A stretch of DNA of 24,556 bases, from assembly GCF_000003605.2 (NCBI RefSeq), contig NW_003106606.1, positions 62,485 through 87,040 on the forward strand, written 5' to 3'. Source of the DNA: Saccoglossus kowalevskii. Lineage: Eukaryota; Hemichordata; Enteropneusta; Harrimaniidae. Both the position numbers and the translations under genes were made by a program. Positions 1-17,200 of the stretch are shown one piece after another. Under the pieces are notes generated by a model. The model was not told the DNA's origin and did not search any database. It saw only the letters and a program-made list of their open reading frames with translations. Position 1 is the first letter of the stretch. Each line of letters opens with the position of its first letter.

Positions 1-4937
<4,937 letters not shown>

Positions 4938-5265
4938 CTGTTACTTCATGAAATATGCTCTGAAATATACTTTCCGCGTAATATTTGAAAGAAAAGCAGT
5001 ATCCTAGCTACATGTATGAGGAGGCGGCGGTTGTCATCACAAAGTTACATGCATGTGATTTGTCACTTCATATTTCCCCCCTAATTTCAGCTCCGAAGTT
5101 GATAATGGAATTTGATAATACATGTACCGGTAATACAAATAAGTTTCTGTGAAAGAGAGGTTACATGAATTTTTTCTCTCTGACCAGTGTTCACTCTGAT
5201 CAGTCATTGACTGCAAAGATTCATATTTAGTCAACGCAGCTTTGTAACCAATATTCTTTATTATC

Positions 5266-5283
5266 AATAAAACACAAAATAAA
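5266..5283 (+). terminator. Candidate poly(A) signals of TMEM209
   Basis: AATAAA occurs at 5266-5271 and again at 5278-5283, about 330 bases after the TMEM209 stop, a usual 3'-UTR length. Chance AATAAA is common in DNA this AT-rich. Confidence 0.45.
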
Positions 5284-5600
5284 AATATTTTGGAATATTT
5301 TTTCCATCGTAGTCATGTGTCAATCCTCCCGAAAAATCTGATGTACATATTTCAGCACCCTGTGGGCTTTTGCTATTACCAAAACTTTACATAAAATAAT
5401 TAAAATGTTATATATATTCAAAATTGCTGATTTTGTTTTAATTAATGCTGTTCCAGAGCAATCTCTCTGAATATGGACAAGTACTCGTTTGACGATCAGG
5501 TACAAAGGTTAAACAATCATCATAATCATATTCCAAGACTATATCTTAAATTCGATAGCTAACGGGGACTGTGCCGCACATGTCTGTTTGGGCAAAGTTG

Positions 5601-5621
5601 CACACACACACACACACACAC
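5601..5621. repeat. (CA)n microsatellite
   Basis: Ten uninterrupted CA units, flanked by GCAAAG on the left and its complement CTTTGC on the right. Confidence 0.98.
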
Positions 5622-5776
5622 TTTGCTTCCAGCAACAATATATCCATAGTTCTGTCAAACACTAACTCATAATTTGATATGCAAAACTTTAATAGTTTCT
5701 TTACTGCAATATAGAAATTCTTTGAAAAATGGTATGCACAACAACTTTATGAGCAAATTATATAATACATAATATT

Positions 5777-6018
5777 TTATAGAAATCTGAATAAAGTAAT
5801 ATCTTTTGTCAAAAATGTAATCACCAAATCTTTAAGTTTATTTTCCATTTTTAAGTACTCATTTGCAGTTTCAGTATCATATGGTACTATTAGACCTGTT
5901 AATGGCAAGTTGAAATGTTCTTCAGGTTTGCATGAATACAAATCTGTTAAAGTTAAAACATGGCAAATCTTTAGTGTTAATAATGCAATTCTGATATTCC
6001 TGAAATGTGTAAGGAAAT
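5777..6018 (-). other. Possible terminal exon of an unrecognised minus-strand gene
   Basis: On the minus strand a good acceptor, CCTTACACATTTCAG, is followed by an open frame of about 79 codons to TAA. It contains LYSCKPEEHFNLPLTGLIVP and NEYLKMENKLKDL, with a more protein-like composition than nearby chance frames. I cannot connect it in frame to an upstream exon. It may be a decayed exon or chance. Confidence 0.25.
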
Positions 6019-6650
6019 TATTCACAAAATTACTGTTTCAATAAATACAAGTACAGGCAGAAAAAAAGTATTCAATAAAATGCAATCTCAGTTTTAATAG
6101 CTACACCATGTAGGAATGATTATTTTATTAGAATCCTTTGACATATGGTGTTGATCAAAAGGTTTTTGCTAATAATTTAAATTTACTGACAATATATCCC
6201 AAGATTCTATTGATTTTTCTTGTCACTGAGTAAATAGTGCTTGGGATATTTAGACCAAAATCACAAAATGCAATTTTTATGATCTATGATGCATATATAT
6301 TACAGCCACTGGGTGCGGTAAAATTACACAATACCCAGGTTAATTGTGTGCAGTGACATTTAACTTTTTACGTTGACCACATAAAAAAAAAGAATTTCAA
6401 TCACCTTAACTACGGAATTTGATGCAAGGTCCATTTAACTTTATATGGGAAAAGTTTTCAACAAAATGCAGAAGACAACAAAACTTTAATGTATGGAATG
6501 TTACTACTATTTGAATACTTTTGGGTGCTGGTTCAAATAAATAAAACAACTTGACAGTGTGTAGCATTGAAAAAAAAATAAATGCACTGCAGCACTCTAT
6601 ACAACACAAATTAATTTCTCATAATTACACAATGTCATTACCTACACACA

Positions 6651-6716
6651 TTATTCTTCTGACTTTCTTTTTGCTATTTCTAGTACCTTGATCTCTCTGT
6701 TTTCTGCTTTACACAT
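6651..6716 (-). other. Small minus-strand ORF, 21 codons
   Basis: Starts with ATG just after an acceptor-like CTGTAG and reads MCKAENREIKVLEIAKRKSE then E and stop. The composition is lysine/glutamate-rich, like a helical C-terminus. It could be a terminal exon of the same cryptic gene as 5777-6018 or chance. Confidence 0.15.
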
Positions 6717-7056
6717 GACTACAGAATATTAAAGTCTGGACGGCAATATCACATCTACTAGTATATGATACAATTATAGTTTGTATTCTGATAATAAATC
6801 ACTAAAATTTCTTCATCTCTAAATATGACAAAGACAAATATGATCAATATAAGTTTTGAATGTGCAAGGATTTTCTTGACATAAAAAAATAGAAACACAC
6901 ATGAACACATCTCTGCATTTTGGAGAGTTTCATCAAACTCAAAGCACCAGTACTTATATAGGCAGTATATAGTGTCCAAGAAAATTTTCATTACCGGTAT
7001 TTTGAATATATCGTGCGACAATAACATGATTTAGAAACATTTGTAATGTGTGCTAT

Positions 7057-7432
7057 CAGAGGTACATTACTTGGGGTTTGCAACTACGGTGACATGATAC
7101 CAAAATCCCGTTTCAATCTCGCTCTCGCATAAGCGTTCCAACTCAGAAAAATGGGAATGCGCATACCCAAGGTAACTAGGATACTGGGATGTCCAGGTGG
7201 ATCAAAATAGCTGCTTACGATAACTATATTTTCTGTAAATTTTCGATGTATTACATATTTTCACCATGAATGTGGTAATACATGTTTTATTGATTATTAC
7301 AAACCGCCTATTTCATGTCAGAAGGTCGTAGCATCAGTCTCGCTATCTACGAGATGAGACTTGAATGGGATCTTGACATGATGTCACCATTCAGTACTAT
7401 GCGCGTTGCAAACCCCAAGTAATGTACCTCTG
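7057..7432. mobile_element. hAT-like MITE with perfect 28-bp terminal inverted repeats
   Basis: The left end, CAGAGGTACATTACTTGGGG then TTTGCAAC (7057-7084), is exactly the reverse complement of 7405-7432. Weaker inverted similarity continues inward (GGTGACAT, ATCCC, TTCAA, TCTCG) for about 80 bp per side. Ends starting CAGAGG are typical of hAT transposons, which make 8-bp target duplications. The flanks here, TGTGCTAT and GTGTTGTA, are not an intact duplication. No transposase is encoded. Confidence 0.85.
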
Positions 7433-7519
7433 GTGTTGTATAATACAAAATGTGTTTTAATTTTGCTTTGTTTTTCATGATTCTATGCTTGAAACAGTGA
7501 AAGATTGGCAAAAAAGCAG

Positions 7520-7960
7520 TATTCCCATGATGCAATGCTTGAAATAGAGAGCGTTACAAAATAGGTGATTTTCCGTACAATTGCGAGATCTCGCGAGATG
7601 TAAGATAAACGTGCGTCGAACATCTGCTGCAAAAGTCGAACGATTTGATTTTGAACTAGAATTTCTTTATTTCCTGACTCACATCGACCGGCCAATCTTC
7701 GACAGAGGAATATTGCTTCCGAATACCCTTACTTAATCGAAATTGCCTATCATCAAATGTATACAGCACATTATTAAGCATGGAAATGCTCCCAAAATAT
7801 TTTCGCGTTTGTCGAATCCCACGCGATGTTTGACGACACTACGACGCTATGACCTTTGTTTGTTCTGTTTTTACGTTCGATTGCACGCATAACGTGTGAT
7901 TCTCGCAGTGAACGGAAAATGGTCTATTGCAGATCCTTTCCATAATGCAATGCGTGAAAG
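7520..7960. promoter_or_regulatory. CpG-rich promoter-like block
   Basis: Markedly richer in CG dinucleotides than the surrounding AT-rich DNA. It contains ATCTCGCGAGAT at 7588-7599 (the CGCG core-promoter element bound by BANP in vertebrates), overlapped by a second palindrome GCGAGATCTCGC at 7583-7594. It also has a CCAAT box at 7692-7696, a ZNF143-like TCCCATGATGC at 7523-7533 and a near match at 7937-7948. No clear transcript start or coding first exon is visible on either strand, and it overlaps the likely 3' UTR of the FHA-like gene. Confidence 0.5.
7666..7671 (-). terminator. Candidate poly(A) signal of the FHA-like gene
   Basis: TTTATT on the plus strand reads AATAAA on the minus strand, about 340 bases after the stop at 8009. 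It is one of several chance possibilities in AT-rich sequence. Confidence 0.3.
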
Positions 7961-8008
7961 CATTGTAAAGCTACTGAGAATGTACAACACTGCTGATAAT
8001 GAATGGTA

Positions 8009-8205
8009 TTAGGCCAGTGATATCACAGATGTAAATTCCTGCATTTGGGTTTGAAGTGTTTCTAGTCGCCTGATGAGATCTTGGCTTTCTATTGATCCAT
8101 TTACTCTGGATATTGCACCATCTATCTGGTCATGCACTTTGCCTAACTCTTCGTAACATACGTCCAAATTATGTCTGTCATCCCGATGGAACGGACTTGG
8201 ACAAC
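8009..8205 (-). CDS. FHA-like gene exon 13 with stop
   Basis: 197 nt after TCTCTAG. Encodes VCYEELGKVHDQIDGAISRV and LIRRLETLQTQMQEFTSVIS, a heptad-patterned coiled coil, then LA and TAA at 8011-8009. Confidence 0.88.
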
Positions 8206-11200
8206 CTAGAGACAAAAAGAAGATCACGTTTGTCAGGAGTTTATAGCTGTTACCGGTGCTCTGAAAAACAATAATCTAAAACTGGTTTTGGACCAAAAAA
8301 TGCAATGCAATTGCTTGCCAGAGGATGTGTGTGGGAATCCCACCATCAACAGTAAGAAGGGTTTCCATTTGTTAAACTATGTTGCTGCCAGTAGCAGTAG
8401 CCATTAAACTGCCATACATCTTAAAAATCATACTGAGTTACTGAGATCATAGTTTCTGATTTCTTTATACGCACCATATTCAATAGCTTCATATTGTTTA
8501 AGTACATCTTGACCATATAAGGATAGTATCAATGTTATAACTTCTGCAGCAGGCCGCATTAACAGTCGATTTGCAAATAATATCTCAGTCAATGGAAGGA
8601 CTTTAGCAGCTGCAGCTAAGGTCCACTTGGCTCTAAAAAAAGATCAAAGAAAACTTAGAAACAAATTTTGTATGATGAAGGTATTGAAGACATGTAAATT
8701 TAGAATGTAAAATTAATAAAAGAAAATAAATTTGCCTGTTGGCTAATAAGCTCTGCACTCTGAGATGTACAATGTGAAAGTAATTTGATCCATGAATAAA
8801 TTTGATTTTTAAGCTAATTGTTATGCAACATGGGTAATTAATATGCATAGATTTAAACCCAAAACTAATGGAAATGTCACATGACATTACCTCATCTGTA
8901 CAGGGAGATGTCATATGACATTACCTCACCTGTACAGGGAGATGTAACATGACATTACATTATGTGGATGCACAAAAGATGTTTGTTGTCACATGCATAT
9001 GATTAGATACATCAGATATAGATTAATACATGAATATCACTTACTTGTGTGAGCAGAATACATTAAGCGCACTAGCACAAACTGTTGGGTCAGTATCAAT
9101 TAGGCATTTATCAGCTGTCGATAATGGACAAGTAGATTTTTTCTTTGCTGTCATAGATTTGATTATCTCTTCAGTTGTTCTGGTTAAAGATTCAATGGCT
9201 TGTACTTGGTTTCCAGTAATCCAAAGTGTGCCCAGAAAGTTGATGACCTGTGAAATATTCAGGTAATAATAATATGCCTACTATATACTCACAAGCATGG
9301 TGGCCACATGCTATATAACAGATTTAGCCAGTATAATGTAAAATACTTTATTTTAGCTGGAATTAATTTTTCACTCAAAAGACATTTCGACTGTTTATTT
9401 TCACTGATCGTTGATGATTTGAATTTAAAATATAGAAATATTTTGCACTGGAATTTATTTTCACTGATATATCCCCTTTCAGCAAAATATTGTGAAAAAT
9501 AAATTCCAACTACCTGATCATATATTGACACTTAGCTTTCAGGAAACATTTGTCCCTTAACACTCTTAAATAATTATAATGCTAAAATTGATGCAGCAAA
9601 AATATAAGGCTTTACAGTATATATATATTTATCTGTGAACAGCATTCATTTCAAAAGAGACAAAAAAAAGTCACATTTCAGTAAGGTTCAACATGATACA
9701 AAGTCACTTTCATCAAAATTTGATCCTGTGAACAGTCTTAAATCATAATGCAAAACTGATAGCAGCAAAATATAATTGTTTACCATGGATATTATCTGGG
9801 ATTTATGAGATACAGGTAATGCAACAGGTGTGACCCAAATATGGTGTTAAAATCTGATTATTAAACACATCCTAGTAACCCCCCCCCCCCCCAAGTTGAG
9901 TGCAAACTACAAGTAAGCAGCGTTTAGGACAAAAATACAAAGCAGCAAATATCTTGATTACTGAACAAATTTGTTCATTACTGTTTTTTACAATGAAATT
10001 CATTTATACAAATTGTGTAAGTTCTGAAACAATGATAAAATCCTCCAATTATCCATCAAACTTAACCAATTTGTTTGCATTGTAATAAAATGCAAAACAG
10101 ATTGTGAAATTTGTGTCAGCCATGTTGACTTTAAAAAGAGTGATCTAGGGGGGTCAAATGAGTGGAATATTACCAAAAGGACCTCCCCCTATATTGCAAA
10201 AAGAAGAATTGATTAGCAAATAGTTTTGTTTCCGAAACTGAATTTAATGTTTAATCCTTAAACTTGTATTTAGGTCATGAATGTTTTTTAGACTTATATT
10301 ATTTTTTTTCTTGTGTGTAAACTTCTGTTTGAACGCACCATATTACAAAGTGCACCCCAACTTTGTGGTTTTGAACTAATTTTCAAAGTTGCACATTGTA
10401 ATACAAATTGAAACTTCAATAGCAAAAAAAAAAGGTAAAAATTTCTCAGCTTCACATGAATTTAACATGAAATGGTGGTTCACTCACCTCTGAATGATTC
10501 TTTGTAAATTTCTTTGATGTATTACAAGATTTTGGCTGTATCTTTGGTGTATTTGTATCTTCAGTGATTAACCCGACAGGCAGTACCTGCATAGTGCTCC
10601 ATTTCTTTCTCTCTCTTTTCATTTCAGGAGTGGAGTTTGGGGTACGTACGATATCAGACATCACCACAAGAAGGTCACATGATTGTGATTTCTCCCAAGT
10701 TTGACGCTGCGGTTTACTATAATTAACATTTGCATTATAATCACTTGAATTTGTTTCTCCATACATTGCCTCAATGCCATTGGTCCCTGTTAATACACTA
10801 TCATTTTCATTCAACGTACCCTGTCCCACCATATTTAGCTCTAGTTTCATTTCCCTTTCTGATATCGGCAACATCAATGATGATGGTGATTTATCATTAT
10901 GCTTTGTGGTAGCCTCCTTATGGTGGGTTTTGCTCACTTTGGTCACTTTCTTTTTCTGTTTTATGGCTTCCAAAGCAAGATTCTTAGCAGCCTCTTTTTG
11001 GATCTCATCCTTCTCCATCTGCTTTCTGAAATGATAGGTCAAAGGTCATGCATGTACAAACTTGATGAGATCACAGGATATGATTAGTTTCATAAAAAAA
11101 ATGTTGTATCATAATAAAGTTACCTTACAGTTTAGATTGTGGTTAAATTGTTAGAGTAATTTTTTTTTTTTTTATTTTATGGCTCTGCTGAACACTGCAG

Positions 11201-14200
11201 CTATTCCTCAAAATTGTGGAGACAATGACACATGGAATGAGAATGAAAATTACAGTACTCACTTCTTTTTAAACTTTGATGGATTTTTGAAATATTCTTT
11301 GACCTGTGCACCATCAAAGTTGATACTGAAATCTTTAGGATACTCGTGCATTGCTGACTCTAAGACTGGTAGAGCCACATCACGGATATAGTCAATCATC
11401 TCAAGTGATGCCACCATCATCTTCTCAAAAACGTCAATATTAAATCCTACATAGAAACATATAACATATAATCTGGTGGGGCAGGACTAACTGTCTACAA
11501 TAAAATGAAATAACTTAAATTAAACAAAGTTTATTTATATCATTCAGTAATCATACATTTAATACCTTCTTGTTGGGGTGTCATTGCAGTCACTTCTGAT
11601 GTGGTCACAACAGTATTTGCAAGTACTTTGCAAGCAGGTCTTAAAACAGAAGGCTTGTCAAGATGTCTTTCCATACCAGTAACCACTAACTCTATAGCAC
11701 ACTGTTTAACTGCACCCTGCCAGGAATAAAAAATAAAGATACCAGTTACCACTAACGCTAAAGCACACTGTAAACCACACCCACACAGCCAATAACAATT
11801 TAATTTATCTCTTTATCTGAAGATTATATTTTAATATTCATTTTATATTTAGTTATTTCATCAGTATCATATGACTAACCTTTGCGTTGGGTGTGGGTTT
11901 ATATTTTGCTAGCTGTGCCAATACATGACATGCATTCTCTTGGATCTCATCCGCTTGTAAGTGTGCTGCCATTGTCCCCAGCAATACGGCACCAGCTCTG
12001 CACGTCAACAGTGTGTGATGATTTTCTGTGAAGAAACTCAACTTGGCAAGGAGTTTTGTCCATAGAATATTATGCTCCACAGGGTCCTGAAAATAGGAGA
12101 ACAAGGTTGAATTAATGAACATTTTTGGGCATGTGATCTTCTCAAAAGCCAAAATTTCAAATGAACATGGCAAAAACTATGATAATCGAATACTTCTATG
12201 ACAGTTAATCTGTTGGTAAAAGCAGAATTCAGCTCAACCAATTTAGATGTGGAGTGAGTGGGCCAATGTCTTCTCACACATTAAAATACATCATAACATG
12301 GATGGCAATTTATCTCAGAGAATATAACTACTAGTATCAAACATTTATGAACCATAACTATTTCAATAATTCAATCACTTTTTGATAAAAGCAATTTCAA
12401 AACAGCCAAAACATACTGAGACACTGGAAATTCTTACAATATTTATTCTTACTCATTTAGTGTCTATTTGAAATTAACCACATATTTATATTATACAATT
12501 TTGTATGATCCTCATTTTAGGACTAAATAAAATCAGTCCTGACAAAGTAATTGGATTCGCAATAGAAGCAATGAAACTCCCCTATGTGATACTTAAGCGA
12601 CCCAACCCCACTAATGGTATTTCCTCATAGAAAAAATTAAAATGAATTATTTTTTTGAATAAAGTTTACTCAACCCATATCAATGTAAATGTACAAGGAT
12701 CCTGCAGGATAAGGGTTAACATGACGAAAACAAGATTTATGTTCAAGACATTGTAACATTTATTAAACAATGTTTTCGCTTTAAAGGTTTATTCACATCC
12801 ACAAAACATCCTCTGAAACAGAAACTACATTTGGCTCATTTTACCAGTTCACAAAATTGCAAAAAAATGCGATGATATCGGGCTAGTGTTTTCGTTTTTA
12901 ACATTTTCACCACCAGATTTTCTCGTCCAAATAGTTCTGCAATTTTTTCATATATTCTTCAACATTTCTGGAAATAAACCCTAATTTTGGAGCCAACAGA
13001 CCAAATATGAGTCAATTTTCAGTTGTTACTAAAAAAAATTGGCTATTTTTGTCCCAATCTTCTGAAAGAAATTGCAGACTATAAACGGTACTATTTTGTG
13101 AATTTGTGATGAAAAAAAGGAACTGCTGGTGAAAAGGTTAATTAAGCATGGCAAATATATGTTAAGTGAAGCTATAACATATGTTAGAATATTCTATTGC
13201 CATGGATGGGAATTAATGAACACATATACACCATATTGGTAGGTATCTTACCAGTGAATATCTCAGTAAATCCAGGAGTAGTTTTATAAGTGGAATATGG
13301 CATGAAAATTTAGGTTTTCCGCTGGTTGATTCTGTCTCAATGTCTTCTTTTTCTTTTAATTTGTTGTTGTCCTCACAAAATGTTTTCAAGAAGTCTATCA
13401 GAATGTTCTCGTTTGTCTCGGCAACTTCCTGCAATTACAGAAACAAGATGTGATTGGTTGATTTATACATGTACATCCATACCAGCTTACAGAAAATTAA
13501 ATTATAAGTGACAGTATCGTAGAGTGTGAATCTAGCAACCACATATTTTTGCACGACTGTAAAATACATTATTTTAGCTGGAAATATTTTTTGCTGAAGA
13601 GACTTTTTGAATGTTTTGTATGGAATTTATTTTCACTGATTTGTTATAAGTTGAATGCAAAATATATGGAAAGAGATATATTCGCTGGATTTTATTTCCA
13701 CTGAATCATACTTTCAGCGAAAATGAATTCCAAGTGAAAATAAAGTATTCTACAGTAGTTTAAGGCAGTAAAAATGCAAATATCTGCAAGACATTGTGGG
13801 AGGGAATTTTTCATTGTATACAAATTAAATGTAAATTTTTTTTTATATTCATATCACTATTAATATACAACTTCTTCACCCGATGTCACAAAGACATTTT
13901 CAACATATGAAGAAATAATTTCACCCAAGAAACAAGTGCAAAAATGAAAATTTTGACAATTTTCCATGACATTTTAGATTTTTTGTTTGTTGAAAAATGT
14001 CCAGTGACCCAAATTTTTATTTTCATTTTCAGTGCCCTAATGATTAACCAATGACACTGAAAGCATCAAGAATGTGACATAAATCTTTATTTTGCCCTTC
14101 TTAATAATTAGCTGAGACGAAGACAGTGAAAACATATGGCAGTTATGTGTTTGAAAGAAGCCTTCTTGGTTTAATGAGCCAGTTTTGTTTATGCACACAA

Positions 14201-17200
14201 CAATTAATATTTTAATTATTGATGACTCAGCACATAATTTATTCAGAGAGAAAGAGATCACCATCAGCTGTTACACTGAGTGTAAGTACAAGGCTATTAT
14301 TATAGGTCAATAGACCTGCTCAAAATCTTATTATTATCATATTGTGAGTAACACTTTTAAATTATGAATTATGTGTATTGCTACAAGAATTATATATTTT
14401 TTTAAAGAAAACAAATAACCAAATAACTTTAAATATATCAGATTCTTTTTCTTTTATTTCTATATAAGGTACTCTTTATTATCAGTTCAATGGAGTTAGA
14501 ATAATTTATGATGACAATTTACATTGAAAAACACCCCCCACCCCACCCCTGCCGGAGACATTTTTTTTCCCATTCATTCAAGTGATGTGATAAAGCTGAC
14601 AGCTATTCTGAATGTGATATCACACTATCAGGTCTTTGTAGACATAAATTCATCTAGTGTGTCTGCAAGTTCATGACCTTGTATATCAGGAATTCCAGCC
14701 TTATAACCTAAAAATACCTTTCCACTTTACCAATTCACTTTATGGCAAATTAACAGAGGTATATAGGATCTTTGCAGTCAAATACTGCAAGCATTGTTTT
14801 GTTGTTGTCCAGTTAAATAATTTTATTGTATAAAAAAGTAAATCAAAACAAGTCCAATGACCAGGTTTCATGATTATTCAGCACAATTCAGGGATTTCAG
14901 AATGGGTGGGTGCATCCACCCCAAATCAGACATGAACGCTAAGCTGGTCAGATATTATACAGTACAATCAAGATTTGATTTCTTACTTGCATAGCTTTAA
15001 ATACTTCATCCACTAACTCAGGTGAGATTGATACATTGGTCAACATTAGCAGCTGTCTACTGATATACGATGAAGCAAGATGTGCTACCTGAATTAATGA
15101 AAAAGTGACACTGTTGTTCAACTGGAAATTTTGATCGGGATCTTGCTAGAAATTTATCAGGAACGCATAAACACTTCCACTGCATTACTTCACAGTTCTG
15201 TAAGAAGATTTTCTCAGTCAAGTCAAGTAATGCTGGCCCACTAGACAAAATACCCAGTTTGGTTCTGGTTGTTAAGGACATGCCCACGGAATTTCATTGT
15301 CAAACGTTGATGCAGACATGGAACGGACAATCACATATTTGAATAGCTCTGCATCCAGTCATCTTTGATAACAGTAAAGATAATAAAGAGGATAAAGAAA
15401 TAAATTGACATGCACTTAATCTTTATTCTATATCCAATATATTAACCATTGGACAAATACACATCTACCAATACTAACAAAGGAAATGGTTAGTATTTGT
15501 CTCAGAAACTTCTTTTTTAGTGCAAACTGCAAATATCATTGAATAGAATCGCATGTCTGATAACCTGTTCCGTTTCTGTTTACCATTCTTAGAATTCTAT
15601 GATCTTATCATAGATTGATTTTCCCACAGTCTAAGCCGCTGTTACTCTCATTACTCACCTGTTCAGGGGTCTGTAACTGTTGTATTAAATCAGAGTCTAT
15701 ATCTGGTTGAATTATAATACACCAGTCATCAGAGAAACTATTAGCACCAGACGTTGTGGATTCCATACCATCCTCACTACTTTTATCTATACTGGAACAT
15801 GGAGAAGAATATAATCTTGGAGGTTTGGGAGGGGGACTAGCTCCATCTGTCAGGTCACTTTCATCTAATACACTATTTCGATTACTTTTAAACCTGAAAG
15901 AAAAATACAAAACAAATTAAAAAATCCAATATGATTTTAGGAACGATATCCCTGTAAAGTTCAGAATAAAAAGTTTGAGTGCACTGGAATGCCAAAGAAA
16001 TAGGTAATTGTCATTAAAAAGTAATTAGCATATGGATACAATTATTTCTTGTCTTTTTACCAGTAAAATTTGTCAGCGTTTTCAAAAAGTGATGTTGGAT
16101 AAATGTCTGTTTTGTTGTGAATTAAGTTGAGGCATATATGTGAGCAAAGATCATGTAGATTTTGTTGACAATTTGAAACCCACCCTCCGAAAGGGTGAAA
16201 CCTACCTTGTTTCTTCAAATCGGAATAAACTTGATTTTCCAAGTTGCAGAGTGCACCCTGAAAGACAATATAAAATATTTAATGACACATGAAACAAAGA
16301 ATAATTTGTCTAATCAAACATTACAGATATTACCTCATGTGGAAATATTCCATATTGTCTGTTACAAACAGACTGTTGTAAATTTAACTAACCGTGGGTT
16401 AATGTCGTCTGTTCTTCAATCTCCACATCATTTACTAGACAAGATGTGGTGATAGCAAATGGAAAAATGATGGCAGCATTGTTCTGATTCATAATTTCAC
16501 AACATAATCCTTTACAATTTTCATCATTCAATTCAATATCATATTCACCCCATCCTAGAATATAAAAAAATTGACATATGGAATGTGGTTAACCATTGGT
16601 AAATTGAATGAATTAACAAAGACATTAATGTACCGGTATTAACATAACTGCCATTTTATTTAGTAAACCAAAACAACAATATTGCCAGCTACATTTATGA
16701 ATGGTTTGCTATGCACAAGTGAGATTATGATTAGAAATTAAAATTAAATGTAATTAAAAATTAAAACAACATCCAGTCAGATGTTGTTTAATGTCATGAT
16801 TTTTTTACATTGGAAATTTACAAAGTATATATAGGGAATTTGTCTGCGGTGAAACAGACGCAAAAAAGACTGACATGGGTGCCTTCTTATTGGTTAGCAG
16901 CTTGGCAATCACTCACTAGCATAACAATTTATGTTAACAGCATTGTTCAATATGTTTATAGTTCACTAAAGTTCAATATAAATTACCAGAGACTACAGGG
17001 ACTGGCAACTGTAGCAACACATACAAAAACGATCTTTCACATATACAAATGTAGGTATAAACAGTAGAACATAAACTACCTAGTAGATTTTGAATAAATT
17101 TGTTACATTTTATTTCGAACACGGGTTAAAAAATGCTTGGAGTTAACAGTTGACAGGACATTTTCTTTGGGACTTGCTGCATAAGTAAAGGATAATACAT

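Larger units (their letters stand above)
4938..8008. other. Convergent intergenic interval
   Basis: About 3.1 kb between the stop codons of TMEM209 and the FHA-like gene. It holds TMEM209 poly(A) signals, a CA microsatellite, exon-like minus-strand stretches near 5780-6716, a hAT-like MITE and a CpG-rich promoter-like block. No confident gene model can be built. Confidence 0.8.
9248..10487 (-). other. FHA-like gene intron, 1.24 kb
   Basis: Holds a MITE (9331-9511), a degenerate pair of about 50 bp sharing CTTAAAT, ATAATGC and GCAGCAAAA (about 9560-9620 and 9735-9785), a C14 run and a small imperfect hairpin near 10342-10402. No coding signal. Confidence 0.8.

Noticed and set aside
7483-7695. 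70-codon minus-strand frame reading KEILVQNQIVRLLQQMFDAR
   Set aside because: It looks protein-like, but the nominal start is TTG rather than ATG and the frame is stopped upstream. The only early ATG lies inside it, and no convincing donor links it to a further exon.
9289-9531. Overlapping open frames on both strands
   Set aside because: They lie within the palindromic MITE; open frames on both strands are a by-product of its AT-rich inverted structure.
10730-11087. Three plus-strand open frames of 60-86 codons
   Set aside because: They are antisense to exon 10 of the FHA-like gene, whose frame is supported by splice sites and phase on both sides.
15057-15287. 76-codon minus-strand open frame overlapping exon 5
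   Set aside because: It uses a different frame from the exon, which is phase 0 at both ends and joins its neighbours; the extra part is intron.
16195-16452. 85-codon plus-strand open frame
   Set aside because: Antisense to exons 2 and 3 of the FHA-like gene and the intron between them, with no resemblance to a protein.
16810-17067. 85-codon plus-strand open frame in the first intron
   Set aside because: No splice support and no recognisable motif; frames of this length occur by chance in several introns here.
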